NCBI RefSeq assembly: GCF_024734895.1
Contig: NZ_CP091430.1
Coordinates: 7,317,501 to 7,381,500 of the forward strand
Source: Paenibacillus spongiae
GTDB lineage: Bacteria > Bacillota > Bacilli > Paenibacillales > Paenibacillaceae
DNA: 64,000 nt
Reading direction: 5' to 3'
The first letter of the stretch is position 1, and the number at the start of each line of letters is the position of its first letter. Below, piece by piece: positions 34,752 to 44,429 of this stretch. Position numbers and translations under genes: made by a program. The notes beneath the pieces are model-generated. The model was given only the letters and a program-made list of their open reading frames with translations. It searched no databases and was not told the DNA's origin.

Positions 34752-35030
34752 TTAATCCACGTACCCTGCCAGACCCTTGTCCATCAAATATTCCATCTCC
34801 GCGTCAAGGATCGTCTCGACCGTCATTTCGTCCAGCTTGACGTCCGGCCGGCTCAGCACATAATCGACCAGCTCGTCGCTGTCGATATCGACCTCGCCCT
34901 TGGCGTTTGCTTTCGCCTTGTCGATAAAGCCCAGTTCATGCTTGAGTACCAGCCGAATGTTTGCCGGGCTGGCCTTTGTTTTGTCCGCGATATATTGAAC
35001 CATCTCTTGTTCATTCACTTGCTCGCTCAT
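34752..35030 (-). CDS. Conserved hypothetical protein, 92 aa
   Basis: This is a 92-residue acidic, helical, soluble protein, with no catalytic motif or membrane segment. The sequence has two halves, each with an amphipathic helix: QEMVQYIADKTKASPANIRLVL and SDELVDYVLSRPDVKLDEMTV. The first is similar in style to small DNA-binding helix bundles (A-x-x-I-R-L-V-L), but I cannot assign a family. ATG at 35030 has AGGAG about 11 bases upstream. It is a single gene. Confidence 0.7.
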   Translation of the reverse strand: MSEQVNEQEMVQYIADKTKASPANIRLVLKHELGFIDKAKANAKGEVDIDSDELVDYVLSRPDVKLDEMTVETILDAEMEYLMDKGLAGYVD

Positions 35031-35093
35031 CTATTCGCCAACTCCTCTGTTGTGATCGTATGAGCTATTGTATCATAACGATCGCAATACTGC

Positions 35094-35870
35094 CTAAACA
35101 GCGGCATGAGAGACCCCGCCGGGCTTGCCAATCGAGTGAAGAAGCGCCGCGATCAGCCGGAGCAGCACCTCCGCCTGGATGCCTATTCTGTACCCGCCTC
35201 TCCCTTTTTCCATTAATCCTGCATTCATCCATTCTTCGGCGGTTAATCGAACATCTTCCTCTGTAGAAGCATCCGTCTGAAGAGCAGCAGCCGGGACCGG
35301 TTCATTGGAATTGAAATAGCGCTTCTGCTTTAAGAGTGACGTTAGCAGCCCATCCCACTGCGCGGGAAAGAGATCGAATGGCAGCTGATCGTCCTCCCAG
35401 ACGCCCTCCGTTTCCTTAAGCGCATCTAAGGTGACGCTGCAATGAAGCTTTCCCTTCCACCATACCGTGATTCCTTCAGGACCGGCATGCACGAACGGGA
35501 GCCCCTGATCGAACACGCCCTTCTCCGTCCCTGCAGACCTTACATGCCCATCGGACATCTCATCGATCAAATGACATAATCGGAACGCCATATCAATTTT
35601 CTCGCGTGGTGCCATCTCCCGCATCTCCGCCTCGATCGCCGGCAGCAGACGGTTGATGCCCCCATTGGGATCTGATCCAAGCAAGTAATCGATCGTACAC
35701 TCTAACGCTCGCGCGAGATGGACTAATAGTGCCGTATCAGGCAGCGAATCGCCATTCTCCCACTTCGAAACCGCCTGACCGGACACGTTCAATTGCTGTC
35801 CTAGCTGTTCCTGCGTCAATCCTTTGCGATGACGAAGCAGAGCGATCCGCTTCCCGGCCTCCTGCATCAT
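35094..35870 (-). CDS. XRE-family transcriptional regulator
   Basis: This 258-residue protein has a Cro/C1-type helix-turn-helix at residues 3-63 (RKGLTQEQLGQQLNVSGQAVSKWENG). The rest is a ligand or interaction domain of no recognised family that contains aromatic-rich strands (VWWKGKLHCSV) and a C-terminal helix bundle. The start at 35870 follows GGGGAGG at 9 bases; the upstream ATG codons lack a site. It is a single gene. Targets are unknown; such proteins often act near their own locus. Confidence 0.8.
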   Translation of the reverse strand: MMQEAGKRIALLRHRKGLTQEQLGQQLNVSGQAVSKWENGDSLPDTALLVHLARALECTIDYLLGSDPNGGINRLLPAIEAEMREMAPREKIDMAFRLCHLIDEMSDGHVRSAGTEKGVFDQGLPFVHAGPEGITVWWKGKLHCSVTLDALKETEGVWEDDQLPFDLFPAQWDGLLTSLLKQKRYFNSNEPVPAAALQTDASTEEDVRLTAEEWMNAGLMEKGRGGYRIGIQAEVLLRLIAALLHSIGKPGGVSHAAV

Positions 35871-36045
35871 AGACAGTTGCCTCCCCTTCATGAACAAATG
35901 ATATTCGAGTGGCCGGGATCGGAACGGTCCGTCTCCCTACCCTCGGCTATAGTATAAGATGCAGGGAACGATTGCGGCATCGAGCCGTGCTCTACGCGCT
36001 CAACCGGCAGTTGATTTATCCTTCCTGCAGTTGAATTTGAATCGC

Positions 36046-36360
36046 CTACTCCGGCCCGGGGATGAACTGGTATCTCGCCAGCTCGACCCGCCCCTCCTCG
36101 TCCGCCATGACGCCTTCGCTATTCAAGTAGAGAATCTGCTTCAAACGGGATTCTTCATCTTGAATGGCAATCTCTCCCTTGGCGTTGACAACCCTGTGCC
36201 AAGGAAGCGCGTACGCCTTGCTCATCGAATGCAGAACCCGCACCACCTGCCTTGCTCCCCGCGGACTTCCGGCTAGTGCCGCTATTTGCCCATAGGTCAT
36301 GACAGACCCGTCCGGTATAGCCTTTATAATTTCAATAACCCGTTTCGTGAATGGATTCAT
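36046..36360 (-). CDS. Alkyltransferase-like (ATL) protein of the MGMT family
   Basis: This 104-residue protein has the fold of the O6-alkylguanine transferase C-terminal domain: PDGSVMTYGQIAALAG, then the recognition helix SPRGARQVVRVLHS. The active-site P-C-H-R-V is replaced by PWHRV (Trp54), so it cannot accept alkyl groups. ATL proteins bind O6-alkylguanine, flip it and recruit nucleotide-excision repair. The start is 36360 or an ATG at 36372; neither has a strong ribosome site. The protein has only the C-terminal domain, as usual for ATLs. Confidence 0.88.
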   Translation of the reverse strand: MNPFTKRVIEIIKAIPDGSVMTYGQIAALAGSPRGARQVVRVLHSMSKAYALPWHRVVNAKGEIAIQDEESRLKQILYLNSEGVMADEEGRVELARYQFIPGPE

Positions 36361-36622
36361 CCGCCTTCGCATGCCTCCCTCTATCTGTTATCAATCGAAA
36401 ACTGCTCCATTGCTTGCTTGCTCGCTCGTTCATTTATTCTCTTACGCACGGGTTCCCTTTGACCATTCCAAGATTATCTTCCGCCTCCTCATCATATCGC
36501 ACGAGTGACCGATATAGCATGAAGTTTTAGACGATCTTAAGTTGGATATATATTGCGCCATAAGTATTACATGGTATTATTTTCATATGACATAAGAACT
36601 AGATTGGAAGGTGGATTTATAC

Positions 36623-38089
36623 GTGAAGCAGGTCGAAACCCTATATCGGAGAAACAAACTGCTCGTCAACATCATCTGGGGATTGTTAGTCCTTGGGATC
36701 ATCGTCGATATCCTTACCGGCGCACCTCAAAGCTCGATTATCGTACTGATCGTTGTCGGCACCATTACGTGCGGCTGCGCAACGGTCTTGACTTATAAGC
36801 GATGGTTGGCCGAATATGTAATGTATTTCATCGCCGCGATCGTGACGCTTCTCACCCTGCTGTTGATCATGACCGGTCCCATCATTACGACTTATTTCCT
36901 CGTTTTCGTGAATCTCGCCATTATGACCCTTTACAACAATTTCCGGGCGATTGCGTTCTCCAGCCTCCTCGGCGTCGGTTTGACCGTGTACCTGTTTCTC
37001 AGTCCATACAAAGCGGAGATGTTCGGCAATAACGATTCCCTTACCATCGCGATGTATCTGGCCATGATCGTCATTCCGCTCCTGGCATCCGCAAGATTCA
37101 GCGAACGCATCCAGGCGGAAGCCAATGACCAGCGGGAGAAGGCGACAGCCGAACGCAACCATTCGCAGACCATTGTCGAGAACGTGTCGGATTCACTCCA
37201 TCTGCTTCGCGATTTCAGCTCCAAGCTCAAGCAGAACATTACATCGACAAGCGCGATTTCCGTAGAGGTCACTTCTGCATTCGCTGAGATTTCATCCAGT
37301 ACGGAGACGCAGACGGCCAGTATTTCCGACATCAGCGAGTCGGTTCGGATTATCGAGCAGGCGGTCGAGTCGCTGGCCAACCGGTCCACAGAAATGAGAA
37401 CGCTGTCGGAAAGCTCCGTCACCCTTACCGGCAGTGGAAGCCAAGAGGCGGCCGCGTTAGAAAAGCAGATCGATCAGGTCCATATCACGATCAACGCATC
37501 CGTGGCACTCATGAACGAGCTGAATGAGCAGAACAAACGCATCGGCGAGATTGTCGCGACCATTAACCATATTTCCGCCCAAACGAATCTTCTTGCCCTT
37601 AATGCCGCTATTGAAGCCGCCCGCGCAGGCGAACACGGCAAAGGCTTCGCCGTGGTGTCCAATGAGATCCGCAAGCTGGCTGAAACGTCGCAGCAGTCTA
37701 CGGAGGAGATCGGAACCATATTAGAAACCATTCGCGCGAAGACCGATCAGGCTTCCGAGCAAATTCTCCTTGGTCAACACAACGTGATCGAAAGCGGTCA
37801 TGCGGCCAAACAGGTTGCGGAAGCGATGCGGACACTGTCGGCCAATTCCGGCAGGGTGGAAGATCAATCGAATCAGGTACAGCGCTCCGCCGGCGATCTG
37901 CATCGGCAATACACGAAGATAACCGATGAAATCATTACGATCGCAGGCATTACCGAGGAGAATCTGGCCTCCATCAAAGAAATGGCCAATAATATGAATA
38001 CCCAGCATACCAGCATCCAAGAAATCGTGGAAAGCTTTCTGAATCTGGACAAGCTCGCCTCGGATCTGAACAAAATGACCGAGCGTTGA
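36623..38089 (+). CDS. Methyl-accepting chemotaxis protein with six-helix membrane sensor
   Basis: This 488-residue protein has a membrane region (about 15-165) of six helices joined by very short loops and no large external sensor domain or HAMP. A cytoplasmic coiled-coil signalling domain follows, with the conserved tip [24 protein letters not shown] and adaptation helices either side. The input may be membrane state or a small hydrophobic ligand. The start is GTG at 36623 with AAGGTGG at 8 bases; a GTG at 36611 has no site. It is monocistronic, with no che genes nearby. Confidence 0.88.
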   Translation: MKQVETLYRRNKLLVNIIWGLLVLGIIVDILTGAPQSSIIVLIVVGTITCGCATVLTYKRWLAEYVMYFIAAIVTLLTLLLIMTGPIITTYFLVFVNLAIMTLYNNFRAIAFSSLLGVGLTVYLFLSPYKAEMFGNNDSLTIAMYLAMIVIPLLASARFSERIQAEANDQREKATAERNHSQTIVENVSDSLHLLRDFSSKLKQNITSTSAISVEVTSAFAEISSSTETQTASISDISESVRIIEQAVESLANRSTEMRTLSESSVTLTGSGSQEAAALEKQIDQVHITINASVALMNELNEQNKRIGEIVATINHISAQTNLLALNAAIEAARAGEHGKGFAVVSNEIRKLAETSQQSTEEIGTILETIRAKTDQASEQILLGQHNVIESGHAAKQVAEAMRTLSANSGRVEDQSNQVQRSAGDLHRQYTKITDEIITIAGITEENLASIKEMANNMNTQHTSIQEIVESFLNLDKLASDLNKMTER

Positions 38090-38092
38090 CGC

Positions 38093-38155
38093 AAACAGCA
38101 GCACGCCTCTATGCACAGCCGGATGACCGGGTACAGGACGTGCTGCTGGTTTACG
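38093..38155 (+). terminator. Probable terminator after the chemoreceptor gene
   Basis: The arms AACAGCAGCACG and CGTGCTGCTGGTT have a long loop and a weak T-run. Confidence 0.45.
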
Positions 38156-38282
38156 TTTAATGTCTGTTAACAGAACAACGCCGTGAATTCAACCGCGATC
38201 ATTCCCGTTAAGCCCTCTGCTCGCCCAGCGCCATTATGACCGGGCCTCCATGAATGGCCTCCTGATCCGCAGGAAGCCCCCT

Positions 38283-39413
38283 CTATTTAAGCTGGTATAT
38301 GCGGATCAATTGCTCCGCGGCCTCTTCCAATAAGCTCTCCGCTTTGGCCATCGCCGCATCAAGCGTCATGGGCCGGTTCACGATACTGACCACTGCAGAG
38401 ATTCCATGCTCGTACAGGCTATCGATCCCTTCCCCGATGGAGCCTGCCAGAACGACAACGGGCACATGATGCTTCTTCGCGACCTGCGCGACACCGTATG
38501 GCGTCTTGCCGCGGGCCGTCTGATAATCCACCTGTCCTTCGCCGGTAATGACAAGATCGGCATCCGAAACGGCGGATTCCAGCTCCATGACCCGGGCAAC
38601 GACGGATACGCCGGATTCCAGCCTTCCGTTCAAGAAGGCCATGATCGCCCCGGATAGACCGCCCGCCGCCCCTGTTCCGGGCACATCGTGGATCGCTATG
38701 CCGAGCGTGCTCTCGATAAGATCGGCAAAGTGACGCAAGCCTTGGTCGAGCACCTCGACCATCAGAGGCGTGGCCCCCTTCTGCGGCCCGAATATAGCGG
38801 AAGCTCCCTTCGGCCCCACGTAGGGATTATCCACATCGCAAGCGATCACAATATCGCATTCCGCAATGCGAGGGTCGAGCTTATCGGTTCGAATTGCCGT
38901 TATCCGCTGCAATTCGCCTCCGCCGAATCCGACTGATTCGCCGTGCCCATCGAGCAGCTCGACGCCCAATGCCTGCAGCATGCCGGCTCCTCCGTCGTTC
39001 GTTGCGCTGCCTCCCACGCCGATGATGAAGGACCGGCAGCCTTGATCCAGCGCCGCCTCGATAAGCTGACCCACGCCGTAAGTCGTTGTGTGCAGCGGAT
39101 TCCGTTCATGCGCCTCAATCAGGTATAACCCGGAGGCCATCGCCATTTCGATCACGCAGGTCGTCCCGTCCCCCAGCATGCCGAACCCGGCTTCAATTAC
39201 GCGTCCCAGCGGATTGCTGACCGGCACCTGCATAATCCGGCCGCTAGTCGCATGTACCAAGCAATCCACCGTTCCTTCCCCGCCATCGGCCATCGGGATA
39301 ACCTTAATCGCGCTGCCCGGTACCGCGCGTTTGATCCCTCTTTCAATCGCGCTCCCTACGCCGACCGCCGACAGGCTTCCTTTGAATGAATCCGGTGCAA
39401 TAACAATTTTCAT
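38283..39413 (-). CDS. glxK: Glycerate 2-kinase (GlxK/GarK family)
   Basis: This 376-residue cytoplasmic kinase phosphorylates glycerate (2-phosphoglycerate is the usual product of this family). Family marks are the opening IAPDSFKGSLSA, PMADGGEGTVD, GVGGSATNDGGAGML (near 133-147) and the late ITGEGQVDYQTARGKTPYGVA. It feeds glycerate from serine, glyoxylate or sugar-acid breakdown into lower glycolysis. No glyoxylate or sugar-acid genes lie next to it, so its pathway is not evident. ATG follows AAGGATG. Confidence 0.92.
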   Translation of the reverse strand: MKIVIAPDSFKGSLSAVGVGSAIERGIKRAVPGSAIKVIPMADGGEGTVDCLVHATSGRIMQVPVSNPLGRVIEAGFGMLGDGTTCVIEMAMASGLYLIEAHERNPLHTTTYGVGQLIEAALDQGCRSFIIGVGGSATNDGGAGMLQALGVELLDGHGESVGFGGGELQRITAIRTDKLDPRIAECDIVIACDVDNPYVGPKGASAIFGPQKGATPLMVEVLDQGLRHFADLIESTLGIAIHDVPGTGAAGGLSGAIMAFLNGRLESGVSVVARVMELESAVSDADLVITGEGQVDYQTARGKTPYGVAQVAKKHHVPVVVLAGSIGEGIDSLYEHGISAVVSIVNRPMTLDAAMAKAESLLEEAAEQLIRIYQLK

Positions 39414-39745
39414 GAGCGTACATCCTTTCGATTCAAGCTCCGGCGCAGTAGTCCTCTTTTCTACCGGGCCTACTCTATTCCAGCAGCTTCATGCTTACCA
39501 TTGTAACCGCATTCATGTGATTTGGCTTCCCCCTGGCTCTTTAAAAATGCATCCATTCTATGAAATGAAACATTCACGCCGATGCTGCGGGACAAGCATC
39601 CGGTCAGGGAATGCATCGTGACTCGATGGATTGCGCTTGCACCGACTGGCCATGACCGAGGATTGCTTTTCTAGCCGTTTACGTATATGGTTTGAGACAT
39701 ACTTACATCTATCTACCTCATTATCCGATAAAGGCGGTTACAGCA
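39414..39745. other. Divergent intergenic region
   Basis: These 332 bases lie between glycerate kinase and the TRM11-like gene. I see no gene, clear hairpin or consensus promoter, apart from a possible TTG-started N-terminal extension (39692-39745) of the downstream gene. Confidence 0.4.
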
Positions 39746-40702
39746 GTGGAATACCAGCATGATCAGCTTCCTTCTTATATATACACCTACGCAAGCCCCG
39801 ACGAAGAGCTCTCCTTATGTCAATTGGAGATGCGCACGTTCTTCGGAACCGACGCTCCGCCCAATCTGTTTCAAAGTCCGGTCGGGATTGATCCGAGCCG
39901 CAGTCCGTTTATTCGGGAACGCATCGAAGTATTTTATGAAGGGGATAGTGTGGCCGAGATCGTCGAACAGGTCGCGCAGATCGATACACAGGAGATGACG
40001 TTCAAGGTGATTTTCGTGAAGACGAATGATCTGGAGCCGTCAGCTAAAATCGAATTCGAGGAACAGCGCGTTATCGAGCGCGAGCTGGGCTGGCAAATTA
40101 ACGGGGAGGCCGACGTCCGCAACCCGGACTATGTATTCGGCATTGTGACCATGGGCGGGAGATGGTACTTCGGCAATTACCGCAAAAGCAAGACGGTCTG
40201 GCTTCAGCATCAGAAGAAGCCGCGCAGCTATTCCATAGCGCTTCCGACGCGTATAGCCAGAGCCGCTGCCAATATCGCCGTTCCCGATCCGGAGGGCATC
40301 CGGGCCATCGATCCCTGCTGCGGCATCGGGACGGTGCTGGTGGAGGCCCTCTCCATGGGGATTGACATCGTCGGCCGCGATATCAACCCCTTTATTTGCC
40401 GGGGGGCGCGCGAGAATATCGCCCACTTCGGATATCATTGCCCGGTCACGTTGGGATCGATAGCCGATGTCACTTTGAAGTACGATGCAGCCATTATTGA
40501 TATGCCCTATAATCATGTATCTACCATTTCATCGGAGGAGCAGTTCGACATTCTTCGGCACGCACGCCGAATCGCAGGCAGAGTGATCGTGATTACGATT
40601 GATCCGATGGATGAGATGCTGATACGGGCAGGGTTTCGAATTGCCGACCGCGCGGTCGCAAGAAAGGGATCTTTCTTGCGTCATATTATCGTTTGCGTCT
40701 GA
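39746..40702 (+). CDS. TRM11-like SAM-dependent RNA/DNA methyltransferase
   Basis: This 318-residue protein has an N-terminal half of unknown fold (YIYTYASPDEELSLCQLEMR) and a C-terminal Rossmann methyltransferase domain: a TRIARAAANIA helix, the SAM motif DPCCGIGTVLVEAL (near 211-224), GRDINPFICRGAR, and the catalytic DMPYN in place of DPPY/NPPY. The aromatic after D-M-P fits N2-guanine or amino-group transfer, as in Trm11/RsmC-like enzymes. The start is GTG at 39746 after AAAGGCGG; a TTG at 39692 would add 18 residues without a ribosome site. The target RNA is unknown. Confidence 0.82.
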   Translation: MEYQHDQLPSYIYTYASPDEELSLCQLEMRTFFGTDAPPNLFQSPVGIDPSRSPFIRERIEVFYEGDSVAEIVEQVAQIDTQEMTFKVIFVKTNDLEPSAKIEFEEQRVIERELGWQINGEADVRNPDYVFGIVTMGGRWYFGNYRKSKTVWLQHQKKPRSYSIALPTRIARAAANIAVPDPEGIRAIDPCCGIGTVLVEALSMGIDIVGRDINPFICRGARENIAHFGYHCPVTLGSIADVTLKYDAAIIDMPYNHVSTISSEEQFDILRHARRIAGRVIVITIDPMDEMLIRAGFRIADRAVARKGSFLRHIIVCV

Positions 40703-40706
40703 TGGT

Positions 40707-42197
40707 TCAGTGCATCGGCGCGCGTCCGGAGGACTTGCTTACCTGTACGCGCCTGATGAAGAAGGCGGCCGCAAGTCCGGCCAGCGCTACGATCATCCCG
40801 AACAGAAACGCATGCTGCGAGCCGATCGTCATTGCTTCCGTCACCTCGCTCGGATCGAGGGGATTGGCGGAGCTCTTCAAGTAGTCGTTCATTCCGCTCG
40901 ACAATATACTGACCGCAACCGCAGTTCCGATGGCTCCCGCTACCTGCTGAAGAGTATTCATCACGGCCGTTCCGTCCGGATACAGTTCCGGCGGAAGCTG
41001 GTTGAGCCCATTCGTTTGCGCCGGCATCCAAATCATCGATATGCCCACCATGAGGCAGGAGTGCAGGACCACGATCAGCGCCAGCGTTGAAGCGGCTGTA
41101 ATGCCGGACATGAACCAGAGCGCGGCGGCCGCCAGCACCAGACCGGGAATGACGAGCCATTTTGGACCATACTTGTCGAACAGGGAACCCATGAGCGGGG
41201 ACATGAACCCGTTGAGTATTCCCCCGGGAAGCAGCAGCAGTCCTGCCGTGAAGGCGGACAAGCCCATCCCCTTCTGCATATACAGCGGAAGGATCAGCAT
41301 CGAGGACAGAATGATCATCATGCAGAAGAAGATCATGATCAGACCGATGATGAACATCGGGAATTTGAATACGCGCAGGTCCATCATCGGCTGCTTCATC
41401 GACAGCTGACGCAGGGAGAACAGGAGCAGCGAGAGAAGACCGATGGCGATGGCGGCTATAACGACAGGGCTGCCCCATCCTTCCGTTCCTTCGCCTGCCT
41501 TGCTGAATCCGAATACGATTCCGCCGAATCCAATCGTGGACAGCAGAATCGACAGCATGTCGATCTTCGGCTTGGTCAGCGTAGAGACGTTCTGCATGAA
41601 CAGAATCCCGAACAGCAGCGCTACCACCAGGAACGGCAGCGACAGCCAGAAGATCCAGTGCCAGCTCAAGTGCTCGATCAGCAGACCCGAGACTGTCGGA
41701 CCGACTGCAGGGGCGAACATAATGACAAGACCGATAACCCCCATCGCCGCCCCTCTCTTATGAGGCGGAAAGATAATCAGAATCGTATTGAACATGAGCG
41801 GCAGCAGCAGACCCGTGCCGGCTGCCTGGAATACGCGCGATACGAGCAGCACCTCGAAGGTGGGTGCCATGGCGGCAACTAATGTGCCTGTGATCGAGAA
41901 GGCCAGCGACGCAATAAACAGCTGTCTTGTCGTAAACCACTGCAGCAGCATACCCGATACCGGGACAAGAATGCCGAGTGTCAGCAAATAGCCTGTGGTC
42001 AGCCATTGCGCGGTTGGCGCTGTAATTTGCATGACCTGCATCAGATCGCTAATGGCAATATTCAATGCGGTTTCACTGAACATGCCGATAAACCCGCTGA
42101 TCAGAAGGGAGATCATGATCGGTAATACTTTGTAATTCTCAGCATTACTTTCATGGGTTTTTGTATGATGATTGCCTTGTTGTGCGGTTGCTTCCAC
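40707..42197 (-). CDS. DHA2-family drug/proton MFS exporter (EmrB/QacA type)
   Basis: This 496-residue transporter has 14 predicted helices. DHA2 features are the motif LMQVMQITAPTAQWLTTGYLLTL (helix 2), the loop-2/3 segment with TTRQLF, and motif C-like GLVIMFAPAVGPTVSGLL (near 145-162). It should export drugs or other hydrophobic compounds in exchange for protons. The GTG start at 42197 follows GGAGG at 9 bases. It converges on the TRM11-like gene, with four bases between the stop codons. No regulator is adjacent. Confidence 0.88.
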   Translation of the reverse strand: MEATAQQGNHHTKTHESNAENYKVLPIMISLLISGFIGMFSETALNIAISDLMQVMQITAPTAQWLTTGYLLTLGILVPVSGMLLQWFTTRQLFIASLAFSITGTLVAAMAPTFEVLLVSRVFQAAGTGLLLPLMFNTILIIFPPHKRGAAMGVIGLVIMFAPAVGPTVSGLLIEHLSWHWIFWLSLPFLVVALLFGILFMQNVSTLTKPKIDMLSILLSTIGFGGIVFGFSKAGEGTEGWGSPVVIAAIAIGLLSLLLFSLRQLSMKQPMMDLRVFKFPMFIIGLIMIFFCMMIILSSMLILPLYMQKGMGLSAFTAGLLLLPGGILNGFMSPLMGSLFDKYGPKWLVIPGLVLAAAALWFMSGITAASTLALIVVLHSCLMVGISMIWMPAQTNGLNQLPPELYPDGTAVMNTLQQVAGAIGTAVAVSILSSGMNDYLKSSANPLDPSEVTEAMTIGSQHAFLFGMIVALAGLAAAFFIRRVQVSKSSGRAPMH

Positions 42198-42362
42198 TTT
42201 CCCAAACCTCCAATATTCTCTTCATTGCCCGTGTACTTTCAACGACTCGCCCCCGGTTTGAATAATCGTTCCCGCACCTTGTTACAAGCAGTCTACCAAT
42301 GAGAACATAACGCGAATGGGATGTCAAAAGCTTTTTTCTTCCTATGGGCTGAATCGAAAAGA

Positions 42363-42389
42363 AAAACCACTCCGGGACGGAGCGGTTTG
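42363..42389 (-). terminator. Terminator behind cstA
   Basis: The arms AAACCGCTCCG and CGGAGTGGTTT with a tiny loop are followed leftwards by TTCTTTTC. Confidence 0.75.
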
Positions 42390-42466
42390 GCAAACGGCCT
42401 GTATGACGCAAGCAGATTATTATCCCAAGAGATGATTAGGTTATTGCTGCTGCTTTGATCTATTGT

Positions 42467-44260
42467 CTAGGAGGACGCCGCCTCCAGCTTGGCACGCGGG
42501 GATTTGAAGAGCTCGATCCACTTTTTAATCGCCGCAACCATGATAATCACGCCCAGCACAAGCATTATGATCGATAACACGCCGTTCAGCACGCTGTATC
42601 CGGATGCCTCCGTATTGAGATAGACGTTCTTGACCATCCAGTAGCCCGCATAGTTGACCGTCACGAACAGATAGGCAAGCGGAATAAGGCACGTGAGCAT
42701 ATACCGGCGTTTATCGGCCATCTTGAGAATGACGGTAGCTCCGATGATGAGACCGATGGAAGCCATCAGTTGGTTGGAGACGCCGAACAGCGCCCATACC
42801 GAGCCGATATCGCCCGAGAACAGCAGGTAGCCCCACAGGAAGCACGCCAGCGCGCTGGCGAAGATCGTGCCTGGCACCCAATCGACGCGCTTCAACGGCT
42901 TGTACACTTCGCCGAAGAAGTCTTGGATGAGATAACGGGAAACCCGCGTTCCCGCGTCGATTGCCGTCAGAATGAATACCGCCTCGAACATAATGACGAA
43001 CTGGAAGAAGTATGGCGCCAGATTGCTGAACCACGGAATTTTGGTGAAAATATAGGTCATTCCGACAGCCAACGTTACCGCGCCGCCTGTTCTTCCTTCC
43101 AGATTCAGACCGATTTCCTCGCTAAGCTGCGGCAGGTTAACCACGTTCATGCCTAATGTTTTGAATACCTCAGGCGTCGAGTTGATGGCAAAATAATCCG
43201 CAGGCTGCAGAGCAGTAGCCGCGATAAGCGCCATAATCCCGACCAGGCATTCGACCAGCATGGCGCCGAAGCCGACCGCTTTAATATCGCTCCAGCGGTT
43301 GATCATCTTCGGCGTCGTACCGGATCCGACGAAGGCGTGGAATCCGGATATGGCTCCGCAGGCGATCGTAATGGAGATGAACGGCCATACAGGACCCGGC
43401 AGAATCGGGCCGCCGCCGTGGATAAACTCAGTTACGGCCGGGAATGGAATGGCCGGATTAATAATGAACACGCCGATAATAAGGGCAATGAATACGCCGA
43501 TTTTCATGAAGCTGCTTAGATAGTCGCGCGGCGCAAGCAGAAGCCAGACAGGCAGCGCTGCCGCGAAGAATGCGTAGATAGGCAGTATAATCGCCAGCGT
43601 ATGGGAATCGAACGACAACCACTCGCCAATGACCGTATCCTGAATGGAAGGGCCTATGAATACGCCGACCATGAGAAGAATGAAGCCGATCGTAGAGGCT
43701 ACCTTCAAGTTGCCGGTCTTCTTATATAGCAGGCCAACGCCCATCGCGATCGGGATCGTAATGCCGACGGCGAACGTTCCCCACGGATTGTTCTCCAGCG
43801 CATGCAGGACAACCATCGACAGGCCGGCCATCGTAATCGTAATGATGAACAGCATCGCGAGTCCGGTACAGAAGCCCGCAACCGGTCCAAGCTCATCCTT
43901 GGCAACCTCGGACAACGACTGACCGTTCTTGCGCATCGATGCGAACAAGACGACGGCATCGTGCACGGCGCCGCCGATAACGGCGCCGATCAACAGCCAG
44001 AGCAAGCCCGGCAAATAGCCGAACTGCGCTGCCAGAATCGGACCGACGAGCGGGCCTGCTGCGGCAATCGCCGCAAAGTGATGGCCGAAGGTGACCCATT
44101 TATTCGTTGGAACATAATCCTTGCCGTCATTCAGCTCGTGAGCAGGCGTCGGCTTGGAGTCATCGAGCTTCAATACTTTAGCTGCCATGAATGTACCGTA
44201 AATCCGGTATGCAATCATAAGAATACAAATCGATCCAATGACAATTGAAACCGCATTCAT
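42467..44260 (-). CDS. cstA: CstA-family carbon starvation / pyruvate transporter
   Basis: This 597-residue membrane protein has about sixteen helices. CstA hallmarks are the opening IAYRIYGTFMA, the YVPTNKWVTFGHHFAAIAAAGPLVGPILAAQ segment (residues about 50-80, quoted in part), GAVHDAVVLFASMR, SGFHAFVGSGTTPKMI and DAGTRVSRYLIQDFFGE. Relatives CstA and BtsT take up peptides or pyruvate with protons. A LytS/LytT-type two-component pair lies directly upstream on the same strand, as btsSR relates to btsT, suggesting pyruvate-responsive control. ATG follows GGGGAGG. Confidence 0.92.
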   Translation of the reverse strand: MNAVSIVIGSICILMIAYRIYGTFMAAKVLKLDDSKPTPAHELNDGKDYVPTNKWVTFGHHFAAIAAAGPLVGPILAAQFGYLPGLLWLLIGAVIGGAVHDAVVLFASMRKNGQSLSEVAKDELGPVAGFCTGLAMLFIITITMAGLSMVVLHALENNPWGTFAVGITIPIAMGVGLLYKKTGNLKVASTIGFILLMVGVFIGPSIQDTVIGEWLSFDSHTLAIILPIYAFFAAALPVWLLLAPRDYLSSFMKIGVFIALIIGVFIINPAIPFPAVTEFIHGGGPILPGPVWPFISITIACGAISGFHAFVGSGTTPKMINRWSDIKAVGFGAMLVECLVGIMALIAATALQPADYFAINSTPEVFKTLGMNVVNLPQLSEEIGLNLEGRTGGAVTLAVGMTYIFTKIPWFSNLAPYFFQFVIMFEAVFILTAIDAGTRVSRYLIQDFFGEVYKPLKRVDWVPGTIFASALACFLWGYLLFSGDIGSVWALFGVSNQLMASIGLIIGATVILKMADKRRYMLTCLIPLAYLFVTVNYAGYWMVKNVYLNTEASGYSVLNGVLSIIMLVLGVIIMVAAIKKWIELFKSPRAKLEAASS

Positions 44261-44429
44261 ATTTCATGTCCTCCCCAGATGTCTTTATCGTTGTTTCATC
44301 ATACGCGATGTAACAAACAATCGGCTGTTTTCAGGATAGGACGCCAAAGATGGGGAACGAGTGACAGCATAACCGGTCCGGAATGCAAACGGTAACAAGC
44401 TAAGAGCCGGAAGGTAATCGACCTTCCTC

